Shown piece after piece: positions 7,139 through 16,093 of a stretch of DNA of 47,797 nucleotides. The first letter of the stretch is position 1. The number at the start of each line of letters is the position of its first letter. The notes under the pieces were generated by a model, which had not been told where the DNA came from, searched no databases, and saw nothing but the letters and a program-made list of their open reading frames with translations. Both the position numbers and the translations under genes were made by a program. Source of the stretch: Streptomyces sp. A1136 (lineage in GTDB: Bacteria > Actinomycetota > Actinomycetes > Streptomycetales > Streptomycetaceae); NCBI RefSeq assembly GCF_004795055.1, contig NZ_SSBJ01000046.1, positions 1-47,797 on the forward strand, in the 5' to 3' direction.

Positions 7139-9313
7139 TCAGTCCTGCTTCGCGACGGGCGGAGCCGGCGGTCCCGCGAGGGCGGGTGGCGCGTCCTCCG
7201 GGGACGGCGGCACGTACGGCTTGATCTCGGGGGCGTCGATGGAGCCGTCCGGCTGGATGGTCGGCAGCGTCGCCTGCGGCTTGGGCAGCAGGGCCTTCGA
7301 CAGGTCCTGCTTGCCGGCCATGTCGAGGCCGTAGATGGCGTTGTAGACGTTGCGCACGGCGGGTCCGGACGCGCCGGAGCCGGTGCCGCCCTGGGAGATC
7401 GTCATGACGATCGCGTAGTCGTCGGTGTACGTGGCGAACCAGGAGGTCGTCTGCTTGCCGTAGACCTCTGCGGTACCGGTCTTGGCGTGCATCGGGATCT
7501 GCTTCTGCGGCCAGCCGCCGAAGCGCCAGGCGGCCGTACCGCGGGTGGCGACGCCCTCCAGCGCTTCTCCTATCTGCTGCCTGGTCTTCTCGTCCATGGG
7601 GAGCTTGCCGTGCGCCTTGGGCTGGATCTCCTGGACGCTCTTGCCGTCGGCGCTGACGATGGCCTTGCCGATGGTCGGGTTCCACATGGTGCCGCCGTTG
7701 GAGATGGCGGCGTAGATGGTGGCCATCTGGATGGGGGTGACGAGGGTGTCGCCCTGTCCGATGGAGTAGTTGACGGCGTCACCGGCGCGCAGGATGTTGC
7801 CTTCGAGGCAGTTCTCGTAGTTGAGCAGCTCGATGTAGGTGCCGCCCTTCTTGCCGGTCTTGCACCACTGGTCCTTGTTGGCCGCCCAGAAGCGCTGCTT
7901 CCACTGGCGGTCGGGGACGCGGCCCTTCTCCTCGCCCGGGAGGTCCACGCCGGTCTCGGCGCCGAGGCCGAACTGGTGGGCGGCCTTGAAGAAGATGTCG
8001 CCGGGCTGCTTGACGGGCTTGAGCCCGCCGTCCTTGAGCCACTGCTGGTGGGCGAGGCCGTAGAAGACGGTGTCGCAGGAGACTTCGAGGGCCTGGCCGA
8101 GGGTGATCGATCCGTGGCCCTGGGACTCGAAGTTCTTGAAGACCTGGCCGCCGATGGAGTACGAGCTGGGGCAGGGGTAGCTGCCGTCGAACTTGTACCC
8201 GGCGTTGACCGCGGCGGTGGTCGGGATGACCTTGAAGATGGAGCCGGGGGCGGCCTGGCCCTGGATCGCCCGGTTCATCAGCGGGACGTTGGATTCCTTG
8301 GAGGTGAGCTTGGCGTAGTCCTTGCCGGAGATCCCGCCGACCCAGACGTTCGGGTCGTAGGTGGGGTTGGAGGCCATGGCGACGACGCGGCCGGTCTTGG
8401 CCTCCAGGACGACGATGGCGCCGGCGTCGGCCTTGTAGGGGACGCCGGTGTTGCGGTCGATCTCCTTGCGCGCCTGGACCATCGCGTTGTTCAGCTCGTA
8501 CTCGGCGACGGCCTGGACCCGGGCATCGATGCTGGTGACGACGTGCGCGCCGGGGACGGCCGGGTCGTTCTTGGCCTCGCCGATGACCCGGCCGAGGTTG
8601 TCGACCTCGTAGCGGGTGACGCCGGACTTGCCGCGCAGTTCCTTGTCGTAGGTGCGCTCCAGGCCGAAGCGGCCGACCTGGTCGGAGCGCAGGAACGGCG
8701 AGTTGGTGTTCTTCGCCTTCTGGATCTCGTCGTCGGTGACCGGGGAGAGGTAGCCGAGCACCTGGCCGGTGTTGGCGCCGCCGGGGGCCGGGTAGCGGCG
8801 CACGGCGGTGGGTTCGGCGGTGATGCCGGGGAAGTCCTCGGGGCGTTCGCGGATCTGGAGGGCCTGTTGGGTGGTGGCTTCCAGGGTGACCGGGATCGGC
8901 TGGTAGGGGGAACCGTTCCAGCAGGGCTGCGGGGTCTTGGAGTCGCAGAGCCGGACCTTGTCCATGACGTCCTGCGGCTTCATGTCCAGTACGTCGGCGA
9001 GCCGGGTGAGGACGCCTTTGCCCTTGTCCTTTATCTTCATCAGCTCGGTGCGGCTGGCGGAGACGACCAGGCGGGTCTCGTTGTCGGCGAGCGGCACCCC
9101 GCGGTCGTCCAGGATCGAGCCGCGCACGGCGGGTTGGACGACCTGTTGGACGTGGTTGTTCTTGGCCTCGTCGGCGTACTCGGAGCCGTTGCGGATCTGG
9201 AGGTACCAGAGGCGGCCGCCGAGTGTGAACAGCAGCGAGAAGACGAGTACCTGGATGATGACGAGCCGGATCTGCACCCGGGGGGTGCGGCCGGTCTCCG
9301 GAATGTTGGTCAC
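7139..9313 (-). CDS. mrdA: Penicillin-binding protein 2, class B transpeptidase
   Basis: 724 residues with one N-terminal membrane anchor (LVIIQVLVFSLLFTLGG). A PBP dimerisation region follows and then a transpeptidase domain. Active-site motifs are APGSIFKV (nucleophile Ser near residue 355, SxxK), SCD in VSCDTVFYG, and KTGTAEV near residue 610. It crosslinks peptide stems and pairs with RodA. A Pro-rich tail (PPSPEDAPPALAGPPAPP) ends the protein. GTG start at 9313, preceded by a GGGGGA-type ribosome site. It lies 13 bp after the mreD stop in the same leftward row, which also holds mreC and rodA. Confidence 0.96.
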   Translation of the reverse strand: MTNIPETGRTPRVQIRLVIIQVLVFSLLFTLGGRLWYLQIRNGSEYADEAKNNHVQQVVQPAVRGSILDDRGVPLADNETRLVVSASRTELMKIKDKGKGVLTRLADVLDMKPQDVMDKVRLCDSKTPQPCWNGSPYQPIPVTLEATTQQALQIRERPEDFPGITAEPTAVRRYPAPGGANTGQVLGYLSPVTDDEIQKAKNTNSPFLRSDQVGRFGLERTYDKELRGKSGVTRYEVDNLGRVIGEAKNDPAVPGAHVVTSIDARVQAVAEYELNNAMVQARKEIDRNTGVPYKADAGAIVVLEAKTGRVVAMASNPTYDPNVWVGGISGKDYAKLTSKESNVPLMNRAIQGQAAPGSIFKVIPTTAAVNAGYKFDGSYPCPSSYSIGGQVFKNFESQGHGSITLGQALEVSCDTVFYGLAHQQWLKDGGLKPVKQPGDIFFKAAHQFGLGAETGVDLPGEEKGRVPDRQWKQRFWAANKDQWCKTGKKGGTYIELLNYENCLEGNILRAGDAVNYSIGQGDTLVTPIQMATIYAAISNGGTMWNPTIGKAIVSADGKSVQEIQPKAHGKLPMDEKTRQQIGEALEGVATRGTAAWRFGGWPQKQIPMHAKTGTAEVYGKQTTSWFATYTDDYAIVMTISQGGTGSGASGPAVRNVYNAIYGLDMAGKQDLSKALLPKPQATLPTIQPDGSIDAPEIKPYVPPSPEDAPPALAGPPAPPVAKQD

Positions 9314-9326
9314 GCCTGGTCCCCCG

Positions 9327-10022
9327 TCACAGCTTCCTGACGCTCTTCACGCCTTTGACGCCCTTTATGCGGCCGGCCCGGTTCGCGCGTCCCCGCGCGG
9401 TCTTCAGCCGCAGCCCGCCGCGCTGGCTGCCGATCCGCAGCCCTGTTCCGCCGGCGAGCCAGCCGGAGGACAGGTCCTTGCCCTTGGGGGGTCCGCCGCC
9501 CGCTTCGACGGCCAACGGGTCGTTCTCGGCACGGCGGGCGAGCGCCATGACGAGCGGCACGGTGAAGGGCGCGAGCAGCAGGTCGTAGAGCATGGCGGTG
9601 AACAGCAGTTCGGTGAGACCGACGTGTCGGGCGGCCGTGTCGCCGACCAGGGCGCCGACGCCCGCGTAGAGCAGGGTGGAGCCGATCGCGGCGGCCACGA
9701 CGGCCGTCAGCGGCCCCCAGGCCGAGCGGAAGCGCCCGTTGTCGGGGCGGGCCAGGCCGACGACGTAGCCGACGACGCAGAGCACGAGGGCGTACCGGCC
9801 GGCGGCGTGGTCGGCGGGCGGCGCGAGGTCCGCGAGGAGGCCCGCGCCGAAGCCGACGAAGGCCCCGCTGAGGTGCCCGTAGACCAGGGCGAGGGCGACC
9901 ACGGTGAGCAGGAGCAGGTCGGGTACGGCGCCGGGGAGTTGCAGCCGGCCGAGGACGGTGACCTGGATGACGAGTGCGACCACGATCAGCGTGGCGGAGA
10001 GCAGCATCCGGTTGAAGCGCAT
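9327..10022 (-). CDS. mreD: Rod shape-determining membrane protein MreD
   Basis: About 231 residues with five to six hydrophobic segments. It begins MRFNRMLLSATLIVVALVIQ and contains LGRLQLPGAVPDLLLLTVVALALV, typical of actinobacterial MreD. The ATG at 10022 is chosen because AGGAG lies about 10 nt upstream and the family N-terminus matches there; a longer in-frame reading from 10064 would overlap mreC. The tail after the last helix is basic and rich in Lys/Arg. MreD links MreC and MreB to the wall synthases at the membrane. It is 13 bp from mreC and from mrdA. Confidence 0.93.
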   Translation of the reverse strand: MRFNRMLLSATLIVVALVIQVTVLGRLQLPGAVPDLLLLTVVALALVYGHLSGAFVGFGAGLLADLAPPADHAAGRYALVLCVVGYVVGLARPDNGRFRSAWGPLTAVVAAAIGSTLLYAGVGALVGDTAARHVGLTELLFTAMLYDLLLAPFTVPLVMALARRAENDPLAVEAGGGPPKGKDLSSGWLAGGTGLRIGSQRGGLRLKTARGRANRAGRIKGVKGVKSVRKL

Positions 10023-10035
10023 GGGCGGTCGGCTC

Positions 10036-10980
10036 CTACTCGTCGGCCGGCTTGGCGGGGGCACTGGCGGACGCCGACGGGGTCACGGTGACGGTGACGG
10101 TCGGGGTGGGCTTCACTTCGGGCTTGGGCGGCAGGACGGCGTCGCGCGGGTCCTCGCGCGGCGGCATCACCACGACACCGACGATGTCCAGGCGCGAGAA
10201 GCCGACGAACGGACGCACCCACACGGTGCGGGTGAGGTCGCCGCGCGAGGGGTCGACCTTGACCACCTCGCCGATGGGGACGCCCGGCACGAAGGGCTTG
10301 TTGCCGCGCGAGCCGAAGGTGACGAGCCGGTCCCCCGGGGCGATCTTGGCCTTGCCGTTCAGCATCTGCACCGAAAGGGCGCGGTCGCCCTGGCCGGTGG
10401 CGAAGCCGAGTTCCCCGGTCTTCTCCAGGCGGGTGCCCACGGTGAAGTCGGGGTCGTTGGCGAGGACCACGGTGGACGTGTCGGGGCCGACGGTCGTGAC
10501 GCGGCCGACGAGGCCGTCGCCGTTGAGGACGGTCATGTCGCGCTCGATGCCGTCCTTGCTGCCGGCGTCGATGGTGACGGTCCAGGAGAAGCCCTGGGCC
10601 GCTCCTATCCCGATGACCTCGGCGCCCTTGATGCCGTACTGTCCGGCGCCCGCCCGCTTGAGCATCTGGTCGAGTTCGTGGATCCGGCTGCGGGTCTGGT
10701 CGTCGCTGCCCAGCTTCGCCTTCAGCGCGGTGTTCTCGCGTTCGAGCGTCTTGATCCGGTTGTGGCGCTCGTCGGAGTCCCGTACGGCGCCTATGGCGTG
10801 GGCGACCGGGTCGACCGCGGTCGCGACGCCCTTCTCCACGGGGCCGAAGGCCGCCGCGGCGGCCTGCCGGGCGCCGTCGACCGGTGACTCCTCGCCCGCC
10901 CTGATGTCCACCGTGATCAATGCGAACGCGATGGCGATCAGAAGCACCAGGAGCAGCCGGCTCTCTCGTGTGTCCCTCAC
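10036..10980 (-). CDS. mreC: Rod shape-determining protein MreC
   Basis: 314 residues. One N-terminal membrane helix (LLLVLLIAIAFALITVDI) is followed by a coiled-coil segment (about residues 60-100, HNRIKTLERENTALKAKLG) and the beta-rich MreC domain. Family motifs include DAGSKDGIERDMTVLNGDGLVG and GDRLVTFGSRG. The C-terminus is Pro/Thr/Val-rich (KPTPTVTVTVTP) and likely disordered. MreC is the extracytoplasmic scaffold that couples MreB filaments to PBPs and RodA. GTG start at 10980. It is separated from mreB by 167 bp. Confidence 0.95.
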   Translation of the reverse strand: MRDTRESRLLLVLLIAIAFALITVDIRAGEESPVDGARQAAAAAFGPVEKGVATAVDPVAHAIGAVRDSDERHNRIKTLERENTALKAKLGSDDQTRSRIHELDQMLKRAGAGQYGIKGAEVIGIGAAQGFSWTVTIDAGSKDGIERDMTVLNGDGLVGRVTTVGPDTSTVVLANDPDFTVGTRLEKTGELGFATGQGDRALSVQMLNGKAKIAPGDRLVTFGSRGNKPFVPGVPIGEVVKVDPSRGDLTRTVWVRPFVGFSRLDIVGVVVMPPREDPRDAVLPPKPEVKPTPTVTVTVTPSASASAPAKPADE

Positions 10981-11147
10981 GTGCGGCGGCGTGCCTTCCT
11001 CGTAGGTATTCGCGGTGCCGGAGCCGCTCCGACGGAGCCGGGGCTCGCACCGGACTGTGCCTGTATATCAACGATCCGCCGCACAGGCGCGGTAGCACCC
11101 GTACGGCGGATCCTTGTGTTCCACATGCCCCGATACGGGGATTTCGA

Positions 11148-12167
11148 TCAACGCCGGGGCTGGGCGTCCAAGACCTGCTGGAGTGCTTCGAACTCCTCGA
11201 CGCACTTGCCGGAACCGAGTGCCACGGAGTCGAGGGGGTCCTCGGCGATGTGGATCGGCATGCCCGTCTCGCGGCGCAGCCGCTCGTCGAGTCCGCGCAA
11301 CAGGGCGCCGCCGCCGGTGAGGACGATGCCTCGGTCCATGATGTCGCCGGAGAGTTCCGGCGGGCACTTGTCGAGGGTGGTCTTCACCGCGTCCACGATG
11401 GCGTTGACCGGTTCCTCGATGGCCTTGCGCACCTCGGCGGCGGAGATGACGACCGTCTTCGGCAGGCCGGAGACGAGGTCGCGACCCCGGATCTCGGTGT
11501 GCTCGTCCTTGTCGAGGTCGTACGCCGACCCGATCGTGATCTTGATCTGTTCGGCGGTGCGTTCACCGAGGAGGAGCGAGTACTCCTTCTTGATGTGCTG
11601 GATGATCGCGTTGTCCAACTCGTCGCCGGCCACCCGGATGGACTGTGCCGTGACGATTCCGCCGAGGGAGATGACGGCGACCTCGGTGGTGCCGCCGCCG
11701 ATGTCCACGACCATGTTGCCGGTGGCCTCGTGGACGGGCAGGCCCGAGCCGATGGCGGCGGCCATCGGCTCCTCGATGATGTGTACCTGACGGGCGCCGG
11801 CCTGGGTGGACGCCTCGATGACGGCGCGGCGCTCCACTCCGGTGATGCCGGAGGGGACGCAGACCACGACGCGCGGACGAGCCAGGTAGCGGCGCTTGTG
11901 GATCTTGAGGATGAAGTACCGGAGCATGCGCTCGGTGATCTCGAAGTCGGCGATCACGCCGTCCTTGAGGGGCCGTACGGCGACGATGTTGCCGGGCGTC
12001 CGGCCGATCATCTTCTTCGCCTCGGAGCCGACCGCCAGGATTCCACCGGTGTTCGTGTTGATGGCGACCACGGACGGCTCGTTCAGGACGATCCCCCGGC
12101 CCCTCACGTACACCAGCGTGTTGGCGGTCCCGAGGTCGATCGCCATGTCACGGCCGATGAACGACAT
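11148..12167 (-). CDS. mreB: Actin-like rod shape-determining protein MreB
   Basis: 339 residues from the ATG at 12167 (MSFIGRDMAIDLGTANTLVY). I chose this over the ATG at 12188 because AAGGGG lies 6-7 nt upstream of it, while the earlier ATG has no visible ribosome site. Nucleotide-binding actin-fold motifs are DLGTANTLVY (phosphate 1), VVDIGGGTTEVAVISL (phosphate 2) and LTGGGALLRGLD (adenosine). MreB forms membrane-bound filaments; in Streptomyces it protects spore walls rather than setting hyphal width. It heads the mreBCD-mrdA-rodA row. A second paralog lies at 14990. Confidence 0.97.
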   Translation of the reverse strand: MSFIGRDMAIDLGTANTLVYVRGRGIVLNEPSVVAINTNTGGILAVGSEAKKMIGRTPGNIVAVRPLKDGVIADFEITERMLRYFILKIHKRRYLARPRVVVCVPSGITGVERRAVIEASTQAGARQVHIIEEPMAAAIGSGLPVHEATGNMVVDIGGGTTEVAVISLGGIVTAQSIRVAGDELDNAIIQHIKKEYSLLLGERTAEQIKITIGSAYDLDKDEHTEIRGRDLVSGLPKTVVISAAEVRKAIEEPVNAIVDAVKTTLDKCPPELSGDIMDRGIVLTGGGALLRGLDERLRRETGMPIHIAEDPLDSVALGSGKCVEEFEALQQVLDAQPRR

Positions 12168-12390
12168 GTTGTTCCCCTTGTTCCCCATGAGGAGCGTCTG
12201 GCCTTCCAGTTGATAGCGGCTGCTGTCAGGTCGGCGAGGTGGGTGTGTGGGTGGAGGCCCCATCGTAGTGCCGCGGGTACGGACATCGCGCGACGGGACT
12301 CCGGCAATCCCGCCGGAACGGATACCCGCCCCCTTAGTGGTGACGTCGTGTCCTGCACATGCGTTCCCGCTCGCCGCCCGTCATACCGAA

Positions 12391-12417
12391 GGGCGACCGA
12401 AATTACTTCGGTCGCCC
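12391..12417 (-). terminator. Terminator hairpin between ndk and mreB
   Basis: 11-bp perfect stem (GGGCGACCGAA at 12391-12401 with its complement at 12407-12417) and a 5-nt loop. It lies about 80 nt past the ndk stop. It separates ndk transcription from the mreB promoter region (12168-12390), in which I see nothing else. Confidence 0.6.
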
Positions 12418-12496
12418 CAGGTCATGAGCGCTGTTTGGCTGATGCCGCGTCGGGGCGACGGGTGCTCGCGCGGCGCGTCGCGGGTTCCGCTTCGGC

Positions 12497-12907
12497 TCAG
12501 AGAGCGGGGAAGAAGAGCTTCAGCTCGCGCTCCGCCGACGCCTCGGAATCCGAGGCGTGGATGAGGTTCTCCCGGGTGATGGTGCCGAAGTCACCCCGAA
12601 TGGAGCCGGGCGCCGCGGCGATCGGGTCGGTGGGGCCCGCCAGCTGTCGGACGCCCTCGATCACGCGTTCGCCCTCGACGACGAGGACGACGACCGGCCC
12701 GCTCGCCATGAAGCCCATGAGGGGCTCGTAGAAGGGCTTGCCCTTGTGCTCGCCGTAGTGGGTCTCCAGGGTCTCCTGGTCCAGCGTGCGCAGCTCCAGC
12801 GCGGGAACGGTCCAGCCGGCCTTCCGCTCGATCCGGCCGATGATCTCGCCGATCAGGCCACGACGGACGGCGTCGGGCTTGAGGATGACGAGCGTGCGCT
12901 GGGTCAT
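12497..12907 (-). CDS. ndk: Nucleoside diphosphate kinase
   Basis: 136 residues, the normal family length. It begins MTQRTLVILKPDAVRRGLIG. The catalytic histidine is in TRENLIHASDS (His117). It transfers the gamma phosphate from ATP to NDPs through a phospho-His intermediate. ATG at 12907 with AAGGAG 8 nt upstream. It is followed by a terminator, and the DUF4233-like gene and folC lie upstream on the same strand. Confidence 0.98.
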   Translation of the reverse strand: MTQRTLVILKPDAVRRGLIGEIIGRIERKAGWTVPALELRTLDQETLETHYGEHKGKPFYEPLMGFMASGPVVVLVVEGERVIEGVRQLAGPTDPIAAAPGSIRGDFGTITRENLIHASDSEASAERELKLFFPAL

Positions 12908-12969
12908 GTGGTAACTCCTTGCGACATACGGGTGCGGTCCGACGAGGCTACAGGGGGCCCCGGGGCGGG

Positions 12970-13320
12970 TTACGCCTCGGCCGGCGCCTCGTTCTGCGCC
13001 GCCCAGCGGGCCTTCGCGGCGTCGACCTTGCGCCCGTAGTGCACGGAGCACCACCACAGGCCGGCGAAGACCGCTCCGAGGAAGAACATGGTCGGGACGA
13101 CGAACCCGCTGAGGACCAGCCCGATCTGCAGGGCCCAGCCGAGCCCGACCGCGCCGGGGCGCGACAGCATCCCGCACAGCAGCACGGACAGCAGCATCGC
13201 GATGCCGCACACCGTCCACACGGTCGCCTGGGTCAGCTCCGGGTCCTTCATCGCCACCAGACCCGCGAAACCGATCACGAAGAACTCGCCGATCAGCGTC
13301 GAAGCACACAGCGTGCGCAT
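12970..13320 (-). CDS. DUF4233-like small membrane protein
   Basis: 116 residues with four hydrophobic segments (STLIGEFFVIGFAGLVAM, TVWTVCGIAMLLSVLLCGML, LGWALQIGLVLSGFVVP, MFFLGAVFAGLWWC). It ends in a charged cytoplasmic tail, GRKVDAAKARW. This matches the actinobacterial DUF4233 family, which is regularly encoded next to folC. Function is unknown. The start lies 3 bp from the folC stop, so the two are probably translationally coupled. Confidence 0.85.
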   Translation of the reverse strand: MRTLCASTLIGEFFVIGFAGLVAMKDPELTQATVWTVCGIAMLLSVLLCGMLSRPGAVGLGWALQIGLVLSGFVVPTMFFLGAVFAGLWWCSVHYGRKVDAAKARWAAQNEAPAEA

Positions 13321-13323
13321 TCC

Positions 13324-14871
13324 TCAACCCCTCTTCAGCAGGAGGCGGGCCTCGCCCACCGTGATCACGGAGCCGGTCACCAGGACCCCGGCCCCACCGT
13401 ATTCGGCCTCTTCCTCCGCCAGGGTGATGGCCGCCTCCAGCGCGTCGTCCAGCCGCGGCTCCACCTGCACCCGGTCCGGCCCGAAGACCTCCACCGCGAT
13501 GGCGGCGAGTTCGTCGGCCGAGATCGCCCGGTGGCTGGTGTTCTCCGTGACGACGACCTCCGCGAAGATCGGCTCGAAGGCCTCGAAGACCCCCTTGACG
13601 TCCTTGCCCTCGCTCGCGCCCACGACGCCGATCAGTCGGCTGAACCCGAACGCCTCGGTGACCGCCTCCGCGGTCACCCGCGCCCCCGCCGGGTTGTGCG
13701 CGGCGTCCAGGACCACGGTCGGGCTGCGCCGGACGACCTCCATGCGGCCCGGCGAGGTCACCGAGGCGAAGGCCCGACGGACGGTGTCGGCGTCCAGCTC
13801 CCGCGCGTGCTCGCCGCCGACGCCGAAGAACGCCTCGACCGCGGCCAGCGCCACCGCCGCGTTGTGGGCCATGTGGGCGCCGTACAGGGGAAGGAAGATG
13901 CCGTCGTACTCGCCGCCCACGCCGCGCAGGGTCAGCATCTGGCCGCCGACCGCCACCTCCCGGGAGACGACCCCGAACTCCATGCCCTCGCGGGCCACGG
14001 TCGCGTCGACCTCGACGGCCTTCTTCAGGAGCACCTGCGCCGCGTCCACCGGCTGCTGGGCCAGGATCACGGTCGCGCCCTGCTTGATGACGCCGCCCTT
14101 CTCCTGGGCGATCTCGGCCGGCGTGGAGCCGAGCCGGTCCGTGTGGTCCAGGCTGATCGGGGTGATCACGGCCACCGCGCCGTCGATCACGTTGGTCGCG
14201 TCCCAGGAGCCGCCCATGCCGACCTCGACCACCGCGGCGTCGACGGGCGCGTCCGCGAAGGCCGCGTAGGCCATCCCGGTGAGCACCTCGAAGAAGGAGA
14301 GCCGGTACTCCTCGGCGGCGTCGACCATCTCCACGTAGGGCTTGATGTCGTGGTAGGTCTCGACGAAACGCTCGGCGCTGATCGGCGCCCCGTCCAGGCT
14401 GATCCGCTCGGTGATCGACTGCACGTGCGGGCTGGTGTAGCGGCCGGTGCGCAGGTCGAAGGCGTTCAGCAGGGCCTCGACCATACGGGCGGTGCTGGTC
14501 TTGCCGTTGGTGCCGGTGATGTGGATCGAGGGGTACGCGCGCTGCGGCTCGCCGAGGACGTCCATCAGCGCGGCGATGCGCGAGACGGACGGCTCCAGCT
14601 TGGTCTCGCCCCAGCGGCCGGCCAGCTCCTGCTCCACCTCCTGGAGCGCCTTGGCCACCTCCGGGTCGGCGGGCACGGCGGGCACCTGCTCCTCCCGCGG
14701 CGCTCCGCCGTGTGCGCGCAGGGTGCGGCTGCCGGCCTCGATCACCGCCAGGTCGGGGTCGCGGTCGGACTCTTCCGCGACGATCCGGTCGAACTCGTCG
14801 GTCGCGTCGCTCGCGTCGAAGGGTCGGCCGAGGTCGTCGGGGCCGTGGCTGTCGGGCTGCTGCTCACTCAC
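13324..14871 (-). CDS. folC: Bifunctional dihydrofolate synthase/folylpolyglutamate synthase
   Basis: 515 residues from the GTG at 14871 (VSEQQPDSHGPDD), the start used in Streptomyces homologues I know; further upstream the frame enters the region divergent to the mbl gene. A Mur-ligase-type P-loop, HITGTNGKTSTARM, is followed by YTSPHVQSITERISL, VGMGGSWDATNVID and LDAAHNPAGARV, all FolC signatures. It adds L-glutamate to dihydropteroate and then to folates, using ATP. The first 80 or so residues are acidic and poorly conserved. The gene is divergent from mbl, with about 118 bp between starts. Confidence 0.95.
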   Translation of the reverse strand: MSEQQPDSHGPDDLGRPFDASDATDEFDRIVAEESDRDPDLAVIEAGSRTLRAHGGAPREEQVPAVPADPEVAKALQEVEQELAGRWGETKLEPSVSRIAALMDVLGEPQRAYPSIHITGTNGKTSTARMVEALLNAFDLRTGRYTSPHVQSITERISLDGAPISAERFVETYHDIKPYVEMVDAAEEYRLSFFEVLTGMAYAAFADAPVDAAVVEVGMGGSWDATNVIDGAVAVITPISLDHTDRLGSTPAEIAQEKGGVIKQGATVILAQQPVDAAQVLLKKAVEVDATVAREGMEFGVVSREVAVGGQMLTLRGVGGEYDGIFLPLYGAHMAHNAAVALAAVEAFFGVGGEHARELDADTVRRAFASVTSPGRMEVVRRSPTVVLDAAHNPAGARVTAEAVTEAFGFSRLIGVVGASEGKDVKGVFEAFEPIFAEVVVTENTSHRAISADELAAIAVEVFGPDRVQVEPRLDDALEAAITLAEEEAEYGGAGVLVTGSVITVGEARLLLKRG

Positions 14872-14989
14872 GGGGACCAGTCTACGGACGAGGGGCGGGG
14901 GGACCTTCGGCCCGGCCGTTTCGGGACCTTCGGCTGCCATCGCGACCGTTTCGTTATGCAAGCCTTGCGGGCAGCAGAGAGGGGAACGA

Positions 14990-16039
14990 ATGCCGCAGAC
15001 CAGCACCGACAAGACGACGTCCGGCCGTGACATAGCGATCGACCTGGGAACCGCGAACACCCTCGTCTACGCCCGGGGACACGGGATCGTCCTCGATGAG
15101 CCGTCCGTGGTGGCGGTCAGGACCGGTACGACGACGGCCCTGGCCGTCGGGACGGAAGCCAAGGAGACCCTCGGCCGCACCCCGGGTTCCATCACCGCGA
15201 TCCGCCCGCTCAGGGACGGCGTGATCTGCGACTTCGAGGCCGCCGAGGAGATGATCCGGCACTTCGTGCGCAAGGCGGTCCCCGGTCGCCGGCCACGCAC
15301 CCGGATGGTGATCTGCGTGCCGTCGGGCGTCACCCCGGTCGAGCGGCGGGCGATCATCCAGGCCTCCACCCGGGCCGGGGCCAAGTCCGTCCACCTGATC
15401 GAGGAACCGATGGCGGCGGCGATCGGGGCGGGGCTGCCGGTGTCCGAGGCGCGCGGCTCGATGGTGGTGGACATCGGCGGCGGCACCTCGGAGGTCGCCG
15501 TCATCTCGCTGGGCGGCATCGTCACCTCGCGGTCGCTGCGGGTCGGCGGCGACCGGATGGACGCCGCGATCACCGACCACGTGCGCAAGGAACACGCGCT
15601 GCTCATCGGCGAGCGCACCGCCGAGGACGTCAAGGTCGCCATCGGCTCGGCCTGGCCGGTCCCGGGCCTGCCGGAGTTGGAGGGCCGCACCCACACCGTG
15701 CGCGGGCGCGAGAAGGTCGGCGGCATGCCGAAGACGCTGGAGCTGACCGCACTCGACGTGCGGGCCGCCCTCGACGAGCCGGTGGAGGCGATCATCGCCG
15801 CCGTGCGCACCACCTTGGAGGAGTGCCCGCCCGAGCTGTCCGGTGACGTGATGGAGCGCGGCATCGTCCTGACGGGCGGCGGGGCGCTGCTGCCCGGGCT
15901 GGACCTGCGGATCGCCTCCGCGACCGGCATCCCGGTGTTTGTGGCGGACGCGCCGCTGAACTGCGTGGTGCTCGGCTCGGGCCGCTGTGTGGAGGACATG
16001 GACACGCTCGGCAGCGTGCTCGCCCCGGCGAAGGCGTAG
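14990..16039 (+). CDS. mbl: Second MreB-type actin homolog (Mbl-like)
   Basis: 349 residues, ATG at 14990 with GAGAGGGG upstream. It carries the same actin-fold motifs as MreB: DLGTANTLVYARGHG, VVDIGGGTSEVAVISLGG and LTGGGALLPGLD. It differs from the main MreB in having an insertion near WPVPGLPELEGRTHTVRGRE and in lacking the membrane-binding-like MSFIGRD start. Streptomyces carry two to three such paralogs (Mbl and MreB); Mbl contributes to spore wall integrity. Here the paralog lies between folC and valS, transcribed opposite to its neighbours, so it is not part of the mre operon. I cannot say which paralog class it is without a tree. Confidence 0.88.
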   Translation: MPQTSTDKTTSGRDIAIDLGTANTLVYARGHGIVLDEPSVVAVRTGTTTALAVGTEAKETLGRTPGSITAIRPLRDGVICDFEAAEEMIRHFVRKAVPGRRPRTRMVICVPSGVTPVERRAIIQASTRAGAKSVHLIEEPMAAAIGAGLPVSEARGSMVVDIGGGTSEVAVISLGGIVTSRSLRVGGDRMDAAITDHVRKEHALLIGERTAEDVKVAIGSAWPVPGLPELEGRTHTVRGREKVGGMPKTLELTALDVRAALDEPVEAIIAAVRTTLEECPPELSGDVMERGIVLTGGGALLPGLDLRIASATGIPVFVADAPLNCVVLGSGRCVEDMDTLGSVLAPAKA

Positions 16040-16065
16040 GGGGAGGCGAAGGAACAGGCGCGGGA

Positions 16066-16093
16066 GTAGGAGCGTGGCCGGCCCCGCTCCTAC
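16066..16093. terminator. Possible shared hairpin between convergent mbl and kinase genes
   Basis: 9-bp stem (GTAGGAGCG at 16066-16074 with CGCTCCTAC at 16085-16093) and a 10-nt loop in the short gap between two convergent genes. It overlaps the kinase stop codon. Confidence 0.4.

Noticed and set aside
7115..9340. A 741-codon plus-strand frame opposite mrdA
   Set aside because: Complementary reading of the PBP2 gene, without any recognisable motif.
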